This document shows, one piece after another, positions 7,106 through 18,187 of a DNA stretch of 21,731 nucleotides. The position numbers were made by a program, and so were the translations under genes. Source of the stretch: Priapulus caudatus (lineage: Eukaryota > Priapulida > Priapulimorpha > Priapulimorphida > Priapulidae). The notes under the pieces are model-generated. The model did not search any database and was not told where the DNA came from. It was given only the letters and a program-made list of their open reading frames with translations. The number at the start of each line of letters is the position of its first letter. The first letter of the stretch is position 1. The stretch is from contig NW_014578231.1 in the NCBI RefSeq assembly GCF_000485595.1, forward strand, positions 55,001 to 76,731, in the 5' to 3' direction.

Positions 7106-9609
7106 ATGCGACAAAAACTGTCAGTTACATTGATATTTCTGGCTGGAGTGTGTTTCGCAACGTTCGTATCTCTTCTTCCCTATTTATTGGACAGCAACCG
7201 GATCAGAAAGTCGCAATATGTTAGTGGAAATCCCTTGCTTTCTACTACTGCAAATGTCGTCGCCAGACTTGGGATATTTCAATGGAGGCCCGTGTATGAT
7301 AACTGGGATAACTTCTTTCCCAGCGATTCTCCAGGAATTCATGAAACTGCATTGATCAGGAACACTGGTCATTTTGTACCGAAATTGAACTCGGCAAATG
7401 CTGGTGAAGTATTACGTAACATGGCTCAGGGATAGAGAAGATGTCCAGTCCTATCTTATCAACTAACATCATCCTATCCAATCACCGTACTGGACATCAT
7501 CTCTATCCTTTTTCAGGGATAGATAAGATGTCCAGTCCTATCTTATCAACTAACATCATCCTATCCAATCACCGTACTGGACATCATCTCTATCCTTGAA
7601 CCCGTAACATTGCATAGAGAAATAGTTTTAACTAGTTGAGGCTATAAAAGTGTACAAGTTACAACATAGGCCTAGTGTCCTAGCTTAGCTATATCTGCAT
7701 ATTCCAGCATTTTGTCATAACTTTTAAATAACGGAGTGGCTGGAGGTACGGCAGCCGTATCTCCAATTTACGAGGCTGCAGGTACGGCAGTCAATTTGCG
7801 CATGCGTCACTTTCCCACAAAATAATGCCATTGGAAATTAATTCACGATTTAAGAGTGTTGATAAGCTAGAAAACACGGTTCAAGGATAGAGATGCATGT
7901 CGAGGATGGTGATACTGATAGGATAGGATGATGTTTATTACTGGACATGCTCTCTATTCTTGAGCCGAAAACACTCGGATTAAGTATGAAAATGAACATT
8001 ATTGTGCCAGCTATAGCCTACACCAGTTGGTTAGGATTGATTGTCAGTTCAGATCTAAAAGATTGAAAGCAAAAGGCTATGCCACGCGTACATATAAGAT
8101 AGCCGAGCCAGTTTAGATTTAGTGCTAGGGTTAGATTTAGGGTTAATATCTATCCTAGACAGTTTTTGCAGTCACGTGGAGGCGACGCATGCGCAAATGG
8201 ACTGCTATACCCGCAGCCTCGTAAATTGGAGATACGGCCGTCGTACCTCCAGCCACAGCCTTTAAATTAACTGAAATATACTATTGTCATGTAATCATCC
8301 ATTTTTAGTACCGAGTATCATCGGTTACTAGTGAGAGCCCAATTTCTTTGAATGATTTGGTGATGTGCTTATTTTGGTAATTATCCAGGGAATTATGACA
8401 AACAATGTAATTATAAATAAAAATACAGCTAAGTAACTACTAAGTATAAATACATCAACCTAACATGATTATGACCAATTTTATAGACTGTGACTCATTG
8501 TTGTTGCTTTTGCAGACCTGAAGGCAGAAGCAGTTGCATCGTTTAATCTCGCACTCGAAATGAAGGAGAGCGGGAAGATTGCCAAGGCGAAGAAGCTTTT
8601 CAATCATGCACTAAACCTCGATCCCCTACATGCTGACATTCTGTACGAATACGGCTGGTTCCTAGAGGAACATCAGAATGATGTATTGCTGGCAGAGCAC
8701 ATGTACAATCGTGCGTTGACGGTCAGTCCTGACCACCAGCTCGCACGGCAAAAGAGGAAAAACGTTCTGCCGCTAGTCGAAGAACTCGATCAGAAGTCCT
8801 TCGGTCGAATCGATCGAAAGCGTGACCTGCTCATGAAGATACCCGACTCGAACCTCGCGTTTCGGCGCGCGAAGAAGGAAGCCTACTTCCAGCACATCTA
8901 CCACACGACGGCGCTCGAGGGCAACACGATGAACCTCATGCAGACGCGCTACATCGTCGAGACGCGCATGGCCATCGCCGGCAAGAGCATCCTCGAGCAC
9001 AACGAGATCCTCGGCATGGACGCCGCGCTCAGCTTCATCAACAACACGCTGCTCAACCGCATTGGCCGCATCTCGATGGCCGACATCCTCGACATTCACG
9101 TGCGCGTGCTCGGGGCCGTCGAGCCGACGGAGGCCGGCAAGCTGCGAGCGACGCAGGTTTACGTCGGCGGGTTTGCGCCGCCGGAGCCCATCCAGCTCGT
9201 GCCGCTCATGAGCGAGTTCCTCGAGTGGCTGAACTCGGCGGAGGCGATGAGCTTGCACCCGATCGAGTTTGCGGCGCGCGCGCACTACCGGCTCGTCTAC
9301 ATCCACCCGTTCGTCGACGGCAATGGACGCACGTCGCGCCTGCTCATGAATCTCGTGCTGATGCAGGCGGGCTACCCGCCGGTGGTCGTGCGCGTCGAGG
9401 ACAGACTCGAGTACTACGAGACGCTGGAGAAGGCGAACCACGGCGACTTGCGGCCGTTTGTGCGCTTCATCGCGCGTTGCACGGAGCAGACGGTCGACAC
9501 CTTCCTCCGTGCCATCACTGAACACAACGTCTCTGCGCTCGAAATAGCCAGCGTGGACGACGGCCGAACTATAATCATGGAAGGCGGGGAGGTTGACCGA
9601 GAGGATTAG
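7106..9609 (+). CDS. FICD: Protein adenylyltransferase FICD (BiP AMPylator/deAMPylator)
   Basis: FICD attaches AMP to, and removes it from, the ER chaperone BiP. Two exons, 7106-7403 and 8516-9609, join in phase 1 (G|AC, Asp; donor gtgaag, acceptor ttttgcag) to give 463 residues, against 458 in human. A signal anchor lies at about residues 5-27 and TPR motifs follow at about 105-170. The inhibitory helix TTALEGN places Glu at 234, and the Fic loop HPFVDGNGRTSR places the catalytic His at 363. These match the human E234 and H363 numbers, which supports both the chosen start and the splice junction. An NNT sequon falls at N275, as in human. The position matching human Leu258 at the dimer interface is Ile. 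ATG 7106 has A at -3. The long antisense frame 8773-9525 is a shadow of GC-rich codons. Exon 2 is much GC-richer than its surroundings. Confidence 0.94.
7430..7595. mobile_element. Two tandem copies of a 79-bp hairpin element in the FICD intron
   Basis: Copy 1 is 7430-7508 and copy 2 is 7517-7595, nearly identical with an 87-bp period. Each has about 20-bp terminal inverted repeats (ggatagagaagatgtccagt, and the complement of actggacatcatctctatcc). The first copy begins only 26 bp after the exon 1 donor. Its first bases (ggatag) supply the in-frame TAG that would end translation if the intron were retained. Confidence 0.8.
7733..8260. mobile_element. 528-bp DNA element with about 75-bp terminal inverted repeats
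   Basis: The left arm starts ggagtggctggaggtacggc at 7733 and runs to gcgcatgcgtc at about 7807. The right arm (about 8182-8260) is its complement with scattered changes and ends cctccagccacagcc. The flanks tttaaataac (7723-7732) and tttaaattaac (8261-8271) look like a target duplication of 8-10 bp with one indel. The interior has no transposase frame and contains another hairpin element at 7885-7959. It lies wholly inside the FICD intron. Confidence 0.75.
7885..7959. mobile_element. Third, inverted and diverged copy of the 79-bp hairpin element
   Basis: ggatagagatgcatgtcgag at 7885 and the complement of actggacatgctctctattc at the other end match the termini of the tandem pair at 7430-7595. 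The interior (ggataggatgatg) matches that pair in opposite orientation. The outer bases gttcaagg and cttgagcc extend the terminal repeat. It is nested in the 528-bp element, so it is probably the younger insertion. Confidence 0.7.
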
Positions 9610-9686
9610 CCAGTTCGCTACATTAGCTTATTAGTTAATTCGATTGATCTTCAAAATTGGATACGCTAATATATTTTTTTATTATG

Positions 9687-10007
9687 AAGAGCTGTTGCAT
9701 AGTCTGTACGGTTGGTAGTCCTACATTTACAAGAGTTTACTTTGTTGAGAAAACACAATCATACGTGTGCAGAGTTATTAATTTCTCTCTATACGCTGTT
9801 ATGTCGTTGCGGTAATCAGGTAAATTGTACTGGGTCCTTGATCACCAGCTTCTATCACTGTGTGGGGAAATTAGGTACAAACAGACTGCAGGCCCAGTAC
9901 ATTGTCCTGATGCATAGCTGTTGCATACTCTGTGTGGTACAAGCATTTACAAGCGTTTACTTTACTCAGAAAACGTTAGCCCCGAATTATTAGTTACTCT
10001 CTGTACT
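9687..10007. repeat. Direct duplication downstream of FICD (period about 227 bp)
   Basis: The sequence from gctgttgcat at 9691 through catttacaa, gtttacttt and agaaaac recurs from 9918 with about 80% identity over some 90 bp. The intervening 9790-9917 is not obviously repeated. No exon is supported here: the 93-codon frame 9712-9993 simply runs through both copies. I saw no canonical AATAAA soon after the FICD stop. Confidence 0.6.
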
Positions 10008-10256
10008 TCATAAATTCAACTGGCCTTCACGTGTAGGCTTGTAATATTTGCTGTTACTGTGTAACAGTGTATAGTTGGTTGTTATTTTCTAGTTGTATAC
10101 AACTCTTGAAGTTGTGGCACTGTTGTATGCCACAGCGGCAACAATCTAGTCTTCATAATAGTTACAGTGACTGATACAAAATACACCAATCGCAAATTCT
10201 TAGGGAGTGAAGGGGCAGTTGTAGCTAATTGTTGTCAAATTTATGCATCTATATTT

Positions 10257-10573
10257 ACCTCCGCCAGGGGCTTGGCGGAGGTTATGTTTTCACCGGCGTG
10301 TGTTTGAGTGTTGGTTTGTGGGTTTGTTAACATGCGCGTTTCAGTTCACTTCCGCTAGGTGCGCTGGCTGTAGACTTACAAACATGCAACCACAGGCTAA
10401 GGGGAAACCACAGTCCTCCCCCACTTGCACGCTTGCACTAATCCGGATCCAATTAATTATTTAATTAATTAATTAATTTTTCCACTTAATAAATTAATTA
10501 ATTAATAAAAAATTTCACATTGAGAGAATTCAGCTGCCTTGGCGGAGGTCTGTGCTCTCCGAGTGCTCTAGTT
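10257..10573. mobile_element. Dispersed repeat with CCTCCGCC...GGCGGAGG ends
   Basis: It begins with a 10-bp-arm hairpin, acctccgcca (10257-10266) and tggcggaggt (10273-10282), followed by tatgttttcacc. It ends with another tggcggaggt (10540-10549) and ctgtgctctccgagtgctct. I remember these end sequences as recurring in many unrelated animal genomes as a non-autonomous repeat; that is memory, not a search. An AT tract of (TTAA)-type repeats lies inside at 10450-10512. The 73-codon frame 10243-10464 belongs to the repeat. Confidence 0.55.
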
Positions 10574-11306
10574 TATAATTGAAACCGTGTGAAAATGTTG
10601 CGATCAGTCATCTTGCTGTCATGCTCATGCTCTCTCACTGTCACACGGTGCAATACACAGTAATTTAGATTTTATGAAAAAAATTAAATACTGGGAAAAA
10701 ATTTTAGGTTGAATTTTTGCCTGCTGCTGGTTGCTAATTCCATAGAGGTTTTACCCCCAAAGCTGGACTTTTCCTTCTAATTTCTGCGTGTCTGATGCTA
10801 TTGAAATAATCATATATTTATGCAAAATTTGAAAATGTGATATGTCTTAAATTAATTTTGAACTGTGTATGACGTTAACTGATTCTGAAGTTTATAGTAT
10901 ATACATGTATAATAAATTATTTGTAATGATAGTAGTTACTGTAATAAATTATTGCAATGAGTGCCCTCAGTTGCTATACACCTAAAAAATATGCGTATTG
11001 CAAATATTATTACTCTGTGATCACATACTTATTTGTGAAGCGTGGAGTTTGGGTTTGGCTCAGATGTTTTACTGAGATTCAGATTTGTGGCATTCAGATG
11101 TTCATAATAGAGTAGTATCTGTCAATTTATCTAACAACATATCCATTCAGTTTCTTAAGCAAGAATGAAGATTACAAACATGTTGAAGAAAGAAGATATT
11201 GACTTTATCTAATGATGCGTATAACCTTTGCTACCATTTTCAAGTTTGTGCAACCCCTGCTTACCTTTTCCAAACTAGGAATTTCCTGAAAGGGTATCCT
11301 ATATCC
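10574..11306. other. AT-rich intergenic stretch, nothing recognised
   Basis: No open frame, splice-site pair or structured repeat that I can support is present. The stretch is AT-rich, with short homopolymers such as atgaaaaaaatt. Confidence 0.4.
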
Positions 11307-11694
11307 TTCATCATCATTATATGAACAATGAGTGACAGTGAGATGCTGGGAAGGGGTTCATTATATGGACAATGAGAGATAGTGAGATGCTGGGGAGGGA
11401 TTCATCATCATTATATGAACAATGAGAGATAGTGAGATGCTGGGGAGGGTTCATCATCATTATATGAACAATGAGAGATAGTGAGATGCTGGGGAGGGAT
11501 TCATCATCATTATATGGACAACGAGAGATAATGAGATGCTGGGAAGGGTTCATCATCATTATATGGACAACGAGAGATAGTGAGATGCTGGGAAGGGCTT
11601 CATCATCATTATATGGACAATGAGAGATGGTGAGATGCTAGGGAGGGCTTCATCATAATATGGACAATGAGAGATAGTGAGATGCTGGGAAGGG
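11307..11694. repeat. Minisatellite, eight copies of a roughly 49-bp unit
   Basis: The unit contains ttcatcatcattatatggac, aatgagagatagtgagatgc and tgggaaggg. Eight copies follow head to tail, differing at a few bases; copies 2 and 8 have short deletions. The minus-strand frames at 11317-11559 and 11559-11807 are translations of the repeat and not genes. Confidence 0.9.
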
Positions 11695-11724
11695 TTCATC
11701 ATCGTACCAGCTGTTGTAAAGGTT

Positions 11725-11937
11725 GTGGGCACCGCAATACTGGCCAGCGCTGCCTGCCTTATTTCATAGCTAAGTATGCGTGTGTAGGCTATCAAAAAGG
11801 TGTTCACTGCTATACTTTAATACAGGCCAGCGCGACCTGCCTTATTTCATAGATAAGTCTGCGTGCGTGAACTATCAAAAAAGTTGCCCACCGCTATACC
11901 CTAATACTGGCAAGCATTGCCTGCCTTATTTCATAGT
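11725..11937. repeat. Three tandem copies of a roughly 90-bp unit
   Basis: Each copy carries caccgcaatactggccagcg-like sequence followed by ctgccttatttcatag. The first two are then followed by taagt(a/c)tgcgtg and ctatcaaaaa. The third copy ends at the shared ctgccttatttcatag. It directly adjoins the 49-bp minisatellite. Confidence 0.75.
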
Positions 11938-12295
11938 AACATAGACTTAACATAGTATTGCTGTAGGCGTTTTAGTCGTTGTTTAGTATGCTATAGGCGG
12001 CGGGCAGGCGGCGCACTGCTTTCCAACTCCCGTACGAGCCTCGCCATTGGAACGTTGCAAAAACGTTGCAGCGTTGGGGCGCGAAGAGCGCCGGTAGGTG
12101 TTTCCTGATTGTGACAGCCGTTTCCATTACTGGGCAAGGTTCGCGAATGTCATAATTTCGACAGTCTTTCTGTGATTTCGCGTGACACAGCTCGGTTACG
12201 AACAGATTACTCGGTTACAGTTTTTATAACAAGTGAACACTGTTCACGTCCCAAATGTCTACCCTCTGTGTCCCCCACTAAAATTGCGGACTGTT

Positions 12296-12360
12296 CGCTG
12301 GCAGCTATGGATCCGTGCGCCCGCCAATTCATTCGGCGCACAGATCCATAGCTGCCAGCG
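12296..12360. repeat. Hairpin with 26-bp arms and 13-nt loop
   Basis: Arm 12296-12321 (cgctggcagctatggatccg, then tgcgcc) pairs with 12335-12360 at 25 of 26 positions. It lies in a locally GC-richer stretch (about 11990-12520). Two near-identical aacgttgca words occur at about 12051-12071. I see no supported gene in 12360-13640. A frame at 12394-12723 is hydrophobic only because it is AT-rich. Confidence 0.75.
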
Positions 12361-13646
12361 CTGCATACTGTCGTAGGACGTTCCCGCGGTCGCGTGCGCC
12401 TTGCCGCGGAACTGCGCGAAAGATCTGCGCTTCAGCGCTTCGGATCAACATCTCCTTTCGGCAACGCTTCTCTAGTATCCCGTCTCATCTGGATCGCAAC
12501 GGGTCCATGCTGCTCGCGCAGTCTTATCTTTCCCTTTACCCTTCATATTTTCACTTCATTTCATTGTATTTTTTATGTTCAGATTGCACAGGAGAGCACT
12601 ATTTTGGTGGTAACCTTCACAATTTTGTTTATCACTATCAGTCTGTGCATAATAGCCTATAAATCTTTCATACAAACAAAAGCGGTTCGCATGAATTATT
12701 TGCTTCAATTTATGAACAGATAATAATGGCGAATTAAAAAAAAATTAATATTCAAATGTGAAACATTTGACATAGAAAAACACAAATTGTGAAAACTTCA
12801 TATTGAAATGGTTTCGGCATGCTAGGAAATAAAAAGCCATATTTTGATGTTGAATTTCAATTATATCTCCGAAGAAAGTCAAGAAACCTCCAGGACGCAT
12901 TGCTGCCACCGCGTGCTTTCATGTGGGACAAATTGCGTTGCGGCCAGGAACTAGAAATTAGAGACGGAATGATAAAACATTAACATCACATAAATTACCT
13001 ATTTCCTCCCAAATCAATTTTAACGCGCGTGTATATAGTTTGCAGTGGCCGATAAATTATAATCTGTCAAGCGCGCGTTCAATTTACACACGATTCTGAC
13101 ACGAAGGCAACTCACTCATGCGAAAACAATGAATGAACGCCAACTGTTGCCCATCCTGCCCATGCGGGACGTATATATATATATAGAATACCAGTTTATA
13201 GTACCATTATTACTCGAGAAGTGCGACTTGCCTTCACGCGTAACTGATCGCACACCAGCCATGGAAGAATGCTCAATAGACCAGCCACGGAAACCAGTCT
13301 CGGGACACCGTGCGGGCGTCACCTGTGTCCGAGAAAATCCGCAATTCTCCCCGTGTCGTCAACAGAGGGTACTGAACCTCTGAAGTGTTGCCGCAAGCAT
13401 GTTGTGACGTGTACGAGCGTATAAGTATATGGTGGACGATGGAACAGTGTGTGTTGATCTCGTATACGTGACCTAGCTACGATCGAGTTACGTACAAATA
13501 GAGCGCCGAGGTGCTAGTATAATTATGCTAGTATATGCTCTGTAAATTCGCGAGTGATGCACCAACGCGACGTTTTAGTTTATCGTACGAGATATCGCTC
13601 CAAGCCTTTCACATTCTAGAAATCTTCGCTGGGCTTATTCATTCAG

Positions 13647-16300
13647 ATGTTAGCGACACCTGCTGCGAAGATCACCGGCGCTTATCTAACCGATACAGGA
13701 TCTGCGAGTGTGCAAGACTGTGTTTTGATGATACACCGCAGACGTTACCGCGTGGGAGGGTTGTTGTTATTGATGTTCGTGGTTGCTATACCTACCCTCC
13801 AGTTCATTATCGGTCTCGGCGAATTAGAAATAGGTATGTAAAAATAGTCACGGTATATTTCAGGTGGTAGTGGTAAGTAGGTAGGACGGTAGGTAGGTAG
13901 GTATAAGTAGGTAGGTAGGTACAGGTAGCTAGGTATAGGTAGGTAGGTAGGTAAGATGGTATAGGTATATAGGTAGGTAGGTAAGTAGGTAGATAGGTAG
14001 GTAGGTATCGGTATAGGTATATATAGGTAGGTAGGTAGGTATAGGTAAGTAGGTAGGTAGGTAGGTATAGGTAGGTATAGGTAGGTAGGTAGTAGGTAGG
14101 TAGGTAGGTAGGTAGGTAGGTAGGTAGGTAGGTAGGTATAGGTAAGTAGGTAGGTATAGGTAGGTATAGGTAGTTAGGTAGGTAGATTCAGGTAGGCGCA
14201 GAAGTCTGTTTGTATTGTCTGAAAATATTCATAGTTGGCTCTAATTGTGAAGAGAGGTGACTGTAGGAAAAACTATTAGGCAAAGAAAAACACATCACGT
14301 AGGATATTCAACACAAAACGTTCATTTATGAATATTATGTTCCTAGACGACCTGCGTTGCCAAGTACGCCTAGCACCACCCAAAACATTCCCGCCAGTCG
14401 CATTGGCAAGTTTCCCTGGCTCCGGAAACACGTGGACACGTCATCTGATAGAGCTTCTAACCGGATATTTCACCGGAAGCATATATAACGATGCGCCCTC
14501 CTATTTTAAAGGTATTTATGATATTAAGTTAATAAGAGTATACGAGATTAATTATATTAATGCAACAGGTAAAGTGGTGAAGTAGATGCAAATAATCGCA
14601 CGTCGTATATATTGTATATAAGGTGAGATCGTGAGTGCATGTAAATTGTCAAGTAATTTCGGAGATATATTCGCAAGAAAAATTCATTTCGCAAAACATT
14701 CAAGTAATCCCATAACAAATTTGCATAACCAATTTCATTTGGTTTTAACCGTAACAAGATAAATATCGACAAAGTTCGAACGTAGAAGTATAACGTGACT
14801 TCGGTACGAGGCCACCAAAGACATATTTAATAAAAGGTTTTCTCTGCGTATAGGCTTCATTGGGGAGATGGAAAATTCGACTGCTGGAACAACGGTAGTA
14901 GAAAAGACTCACGGGTATGGCGTGAACACAGTACATATGTACCAGAAAGTCATCCTGCTTGTTAGAAACCCATACGATGCTGCCGTGTCCGCTTACAACC
15001 GAAAGCTGATGCTAGACGCGACCCGGAGCGCACCGGAAAAGGCATTCAGTGAAAAAGGTAACGATCGAGTTGCAAAGCGCTACTATGCAAGCTAATCTAT
15101 TGTCAGGCAGGCGTTGACCAGGCGCGACACTCTCATCCAAACATCAGGTATATATGTTACTCTAGCTCTACTAGTGTAGCCCCTTCGCCCCGCTACACGG
15201 GGGATGTAACTCTCCCAGTATAGCCCCTTCGCTCCCCGCTACTAGCTCCCATGTAATGGTAGTGAAGGGTCCACACCTGTAAAGCTAAGGGGGAGCTATA
15301 TGTAGTGGGAGTGAAGGGTCTACACCTGTAAATCTATCTGTAGTGGGAGTGAAGGGGCCACACCTGTAAATCTATCTGTAGTGGGAGTGAAGGGCCACAC
15401 CTGTAAATCTATATGTAGTGGGGTTGAAGGGCCACACCTGTAAATCTATCTGTAGTGGGAGTGAAGGGCCACACCTGTAAATCTATCTGTAGTGGGAGTG
15501 AAGGGGCACACCGGTAAAACCGAGGGGGAAGCTATCTGTGGTAGGAGTGAACGGCCACACCGGTAAAGCTACGGGGAAGCTATATATAGGCCTAGTGGAA
15601 GTGAAGGGGTTACACCAGTAAAGCTAAGGTGGAAGTTATCTGTGGCAGGAGTAAAGGGGTTACACATGTAAAGCTAAGGGGAAACTATCTGTAGTGGGTG
15701 TGAAGGGGCTACACATGTAAAGCTAAAGGAGAAACTATCTGTAGTGGGAGTGAAGGGGCCGCATATGTAAAGCTAAGGGGAAGCAATCTGTAGTGGGAGT
15801 GAAAAGACTACACCGGTAAAGCTACGGGGAAGCTATCTGTAGCGGGAGTGAAGGGGTGCCACTGGTATAGCTTATGTTATCCATTCTCAGGTTGGCGACG
15901 AGCATCGAGGAGGTTGGTGCTCAAGTGGCGAACGCTAAACCTCAGCTGGCTATCGCACGCGAAACAACTTCTCGTCGTCTACTACGAAGACATGCTTGTC
16001 GACACGAGCGCGCAGCTACGACGCATCGTCGACTTTCTCGGCGTCGACGTCGCGCCGAACGGACTGCGATGCGTCGCCGAGTTTCGCGAGGGACGTTTTC
16101 GGCGCAAGAAGAGCAAGAATCTCCGCGAGGTGGCGTTCGCGTCGCTGGCCGATAGCGACGTGCTTGACGTCGCTAGGGAGGCGATGGGTGGCGTAGCGTT
16201 TGCAATGAGGGAGCACGGACATAGAGCCGTGCCAGCTTTATGGGCGGTAATCAGAGAAGAGACCGAACATGCTGTTTATGGCAACGAAACCACTGTCTAG
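13647..16300 (+). CDS. Membrane-anchored sulfotransferase, WSCD-like catalytic domain
   Basis: Four exons, 13647-13833 (or ATG 13728), 14347-14511, 14854-15057 and 15891-16300, join through three phase-1 introns. The product has 321 residues from the first ATG or 294 from the second. In the 294-residue numbering, a cytosolic HRRRYR stretch precedes a signal-anchor helix at about 10-30, giving type II Golgi topology. [15 protein letters not shown] (57-71) is the 5'-phosphosulfate-binding loop for the donor [17 protein letters not shown] (128-140) is the 3'-phosphate-binding motif. Exon 4 supplies LLVVYYEDM, the C-terminal FRRKKSKNL region and GHRAVP. The motif spacing resembles WSCD-type sulfotransferases, but no Cys-rich WSC domain is present. 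The acceptor substrate cannot be told. The second exon's acceptor (gttcctag) is the weakest boundary; its phase fits. AATAAA lies 126 bp after the stop. Confidence 0.85.
13864..14197. repeat. (TAGG)n microsatellite in sulfotransferase intron 1
   Basis: About 330 bp of taggtagg repeats with interspersed tata and agg variants begin some 30 bp after the exon 1 donor at 13834. The tract fills most of the 513-bp intron and is G-rich on the transcribed-sense strand. Confidence 0.95.
15170..15872. repeat. Minisatellite in sulfotransferase intron 3, 14 units of 37-54 bp
   Basis: From 15251 the unit contains tgtagtgggagtgaaggg, cacacctgtaaagctaaggg and gaagctatc. I count 14 copies to 15872. The preceding 15170-15250 carries the opposite orientation (gtgtagccccttcgccccgc, tatagccccttcgc), so the array is inverted at its left end. 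The last unit stops 18 bp before exon 4, so the array probably includes the region where the branch point should lie. Confidence 0.9.
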
Positions 16301-16425
16301 TATTCATAGGGGGGTTTGGTGCTTGACGCAACACTGTTCAATTGTTCACTGAGTTGTTGGCGGGCGGCTTACTTACTGGCCCATGTCCAAGGTATGCTCT
16401 ATTTGCCATAAACATTACACGCTAA

Positions 16426-16431
16426 AATAAA
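16426..16431 (+). terminator. Polyadenylation signal for the sulfotransferase gene
   Basis: AATAAA lies 126 bp after the stop codon at 16298-16300, in the right orientation and at a plausible distance for the transcript's 3' end. Confidence 0.5.
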
Positions 16432-17144
16432 TCGGTTCAAAACCTAGCTGTTGTCGTATGGAGGGTGGGTGGGAACGTGCCTACTCTCATGTCGGTGAAC
16501 GTTACGAGTAGGCCCCTAATTATATTTGACAAGAATAATGCTTTCCTGACAGGACATGCTAGTTCCCAACAAAACGTATCTAACAAAACGTATCAAAGAA
16601 AGCGTTATGCTATTGATGGCAGTAGTAGGCCTACAGTGTAAACACAGTGTACGTTATAGGTTCTTTGGAAGTACTGCTTATCAATGAGTTCGCAAACTCC
16701 CGCGGTCACGCAGAGCCAACACAAACAATTGCAACGCGTGAAAGAATTTGTGTCTGACTTTTCAGCAAAAATTAAACATTTAACTTGAAAATAAAAATTT
16801 ATATACTTGATTTTACTATATGTATTTATAATATGTATATGTACTTACTGTATTGTCTTATATATATATATATATAAGTGGCCGTATATACTTGCTAAAG
16901 GAAATTGTATTTTCTTGCGATTATACGTTTAAAGTTTCACCTTCAGAATTTTTGAAAAATTAGGTAACCGATTATAAGCAAAATGCAAATTAAAAGCGTC
17001 ACAAAATTCACCGCATACATGCTTAAAATAATTTCACATGTCGAATATAGAGATTCGAAGACCGCGTATATAGGTTTCCTGCTTAAATTCTTTAAGAAAC
17101 TCTAATCTTAAGCTAAGTCTAAGCTAATTAGACTGTTATAGAGA

Positions 17145-17193
<49 letters not shown>

Positions 17194-17199
17194 AGAGAG

Positions 17200-17271
<72 letters not shown>

Positions 17272-17640
17272 TGCAGAGAGAGGGAGTCAGTTTATATTAA
17301 AAATATCTTTTAGCAACTAGAATTACCTACTAATGGGGAAATTTCAGTTTATTGCCAATTAAACAACCATAACACAGAGGCAAAAACATATAACCCAAGA
17401 ATTTGTAAAGCTGGTACGGCAATCACAAAAGCTTCCAGAAAAAAGGGATCCGAAGATGTAAGCTAATGCGCATGTGGCACCAGCGTGGAGAAAGCGTCTT
17501 CCTACACACGGTAGCGGCACAAAAGAAGTAAATTAATGCCGAGTTACACGCCACCTATCTAGACGCAGCCTTGACAAGTGACCTTGGCACTTTAGCAAGG
17601 TAGTCTGTAGCGTCTTTAACCTGGGAGTTTGCTGCTAGCG
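16432..17640. repeat. Intergenic spacer with (TA)n and a (GA)n/(GAAA)n tract
   Basis: A short (TA)n run sits at about 16859-16876. From 17150 to about 17283 there is a long purine tract, (GA)n interrupted by (GAAA)n and then (GA)n again. No exon is supported between the sulfotransferase poly(A) signal and the frame at 17668. The promoter of the transporter gene should lie in or near 17290-18187, but I recognise no specific element. Confidence 0.7.
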
Positions 17641-18187
17641 TTGCCGTGATGGAAAATGCTTGTTGAATTAGTTCGCCAAGAGAAGAAACCTTTCAAACGC
17701 CGAAGTTGTGGCCGTCGTGGCCATAATGTGAAACCGATCACAATCTGTGGCTGTAATGGATTTACAACGCGCAATGCACTCGAGAATGTTTGTCCAGAGG
17801 GCTATCACATCTCTAGCTATATCCCATCCGGGGCTGTCATAGAAAAACAGCATTATAGGAATCGTACCCAGGCTTACAGTGAAGAATTCACTGGCCATTT
17901 TGAACATCATATTAGAGACTGGTCTGAACTGGTATAAAGCAGAGTGCTCATCATTGGCTCCATGTTGCTTTGCGCTGTCAATCCAGTTACTTTTTTCCTC
18001 TACATACGGCCAACGGGAACATTCGATATCGAGTTCTCGTGAAACAGACTCGAGAAGAGACTCGTCTGGTGAGACCGAGCTAGCCGGCCCGGACAATAAA
18101 GGCGTGTCAGGGTTGACAGCGATTGACGGCATAGCCAGGAATTCAACGGTTAAACGTCGTGCCCTGAACCACCAGAAAGTTCTGGCC

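Noticed and set aside
8773-9525. 250-codon minus-strand frame opposite FICD exon 2
   Set aside because: Shadow of GC-rich sense codons; the sense strand is an unambiguous Fic domain.
8560-9609. Bacterial-type Fic enzyme acquired by transfer
   Set aside because: The TPR-Fic layout, membrane anchor, intron and human-equivalent residue numbering identify a normal animal FICD.
11307-11694. CRISPR-like array
   Set aside because: Units are contiguous tandem repeats without unique spacers, in a eukaryotic sequence.
11317-11807. Minus-strand frames rich in SLPSISLSLIVHIM-type repeats
   Set aside because: They are translations of the 49-bp minisatellite.
12315-12723. Two overlapping plus-strand frames of 115 and 109 codons
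   Set aside because: Hydrophobicity comes from AT-rich codons; the start falls in a hairpin arm, and there is no motif or splice support.
13116-13383. Overlapping frames on both strands upstream of the sulfotransferase
   Set aside because: Low-complexity TA tract is included, and no family likeness or splice connection was seen.
17656-17937. Plus-strand 93-codon frame upstream of the transporter
   Set aside because: No motif and no frame-compatible splice into 18188-18446; it overlaps the antisense frame reported as a finding.
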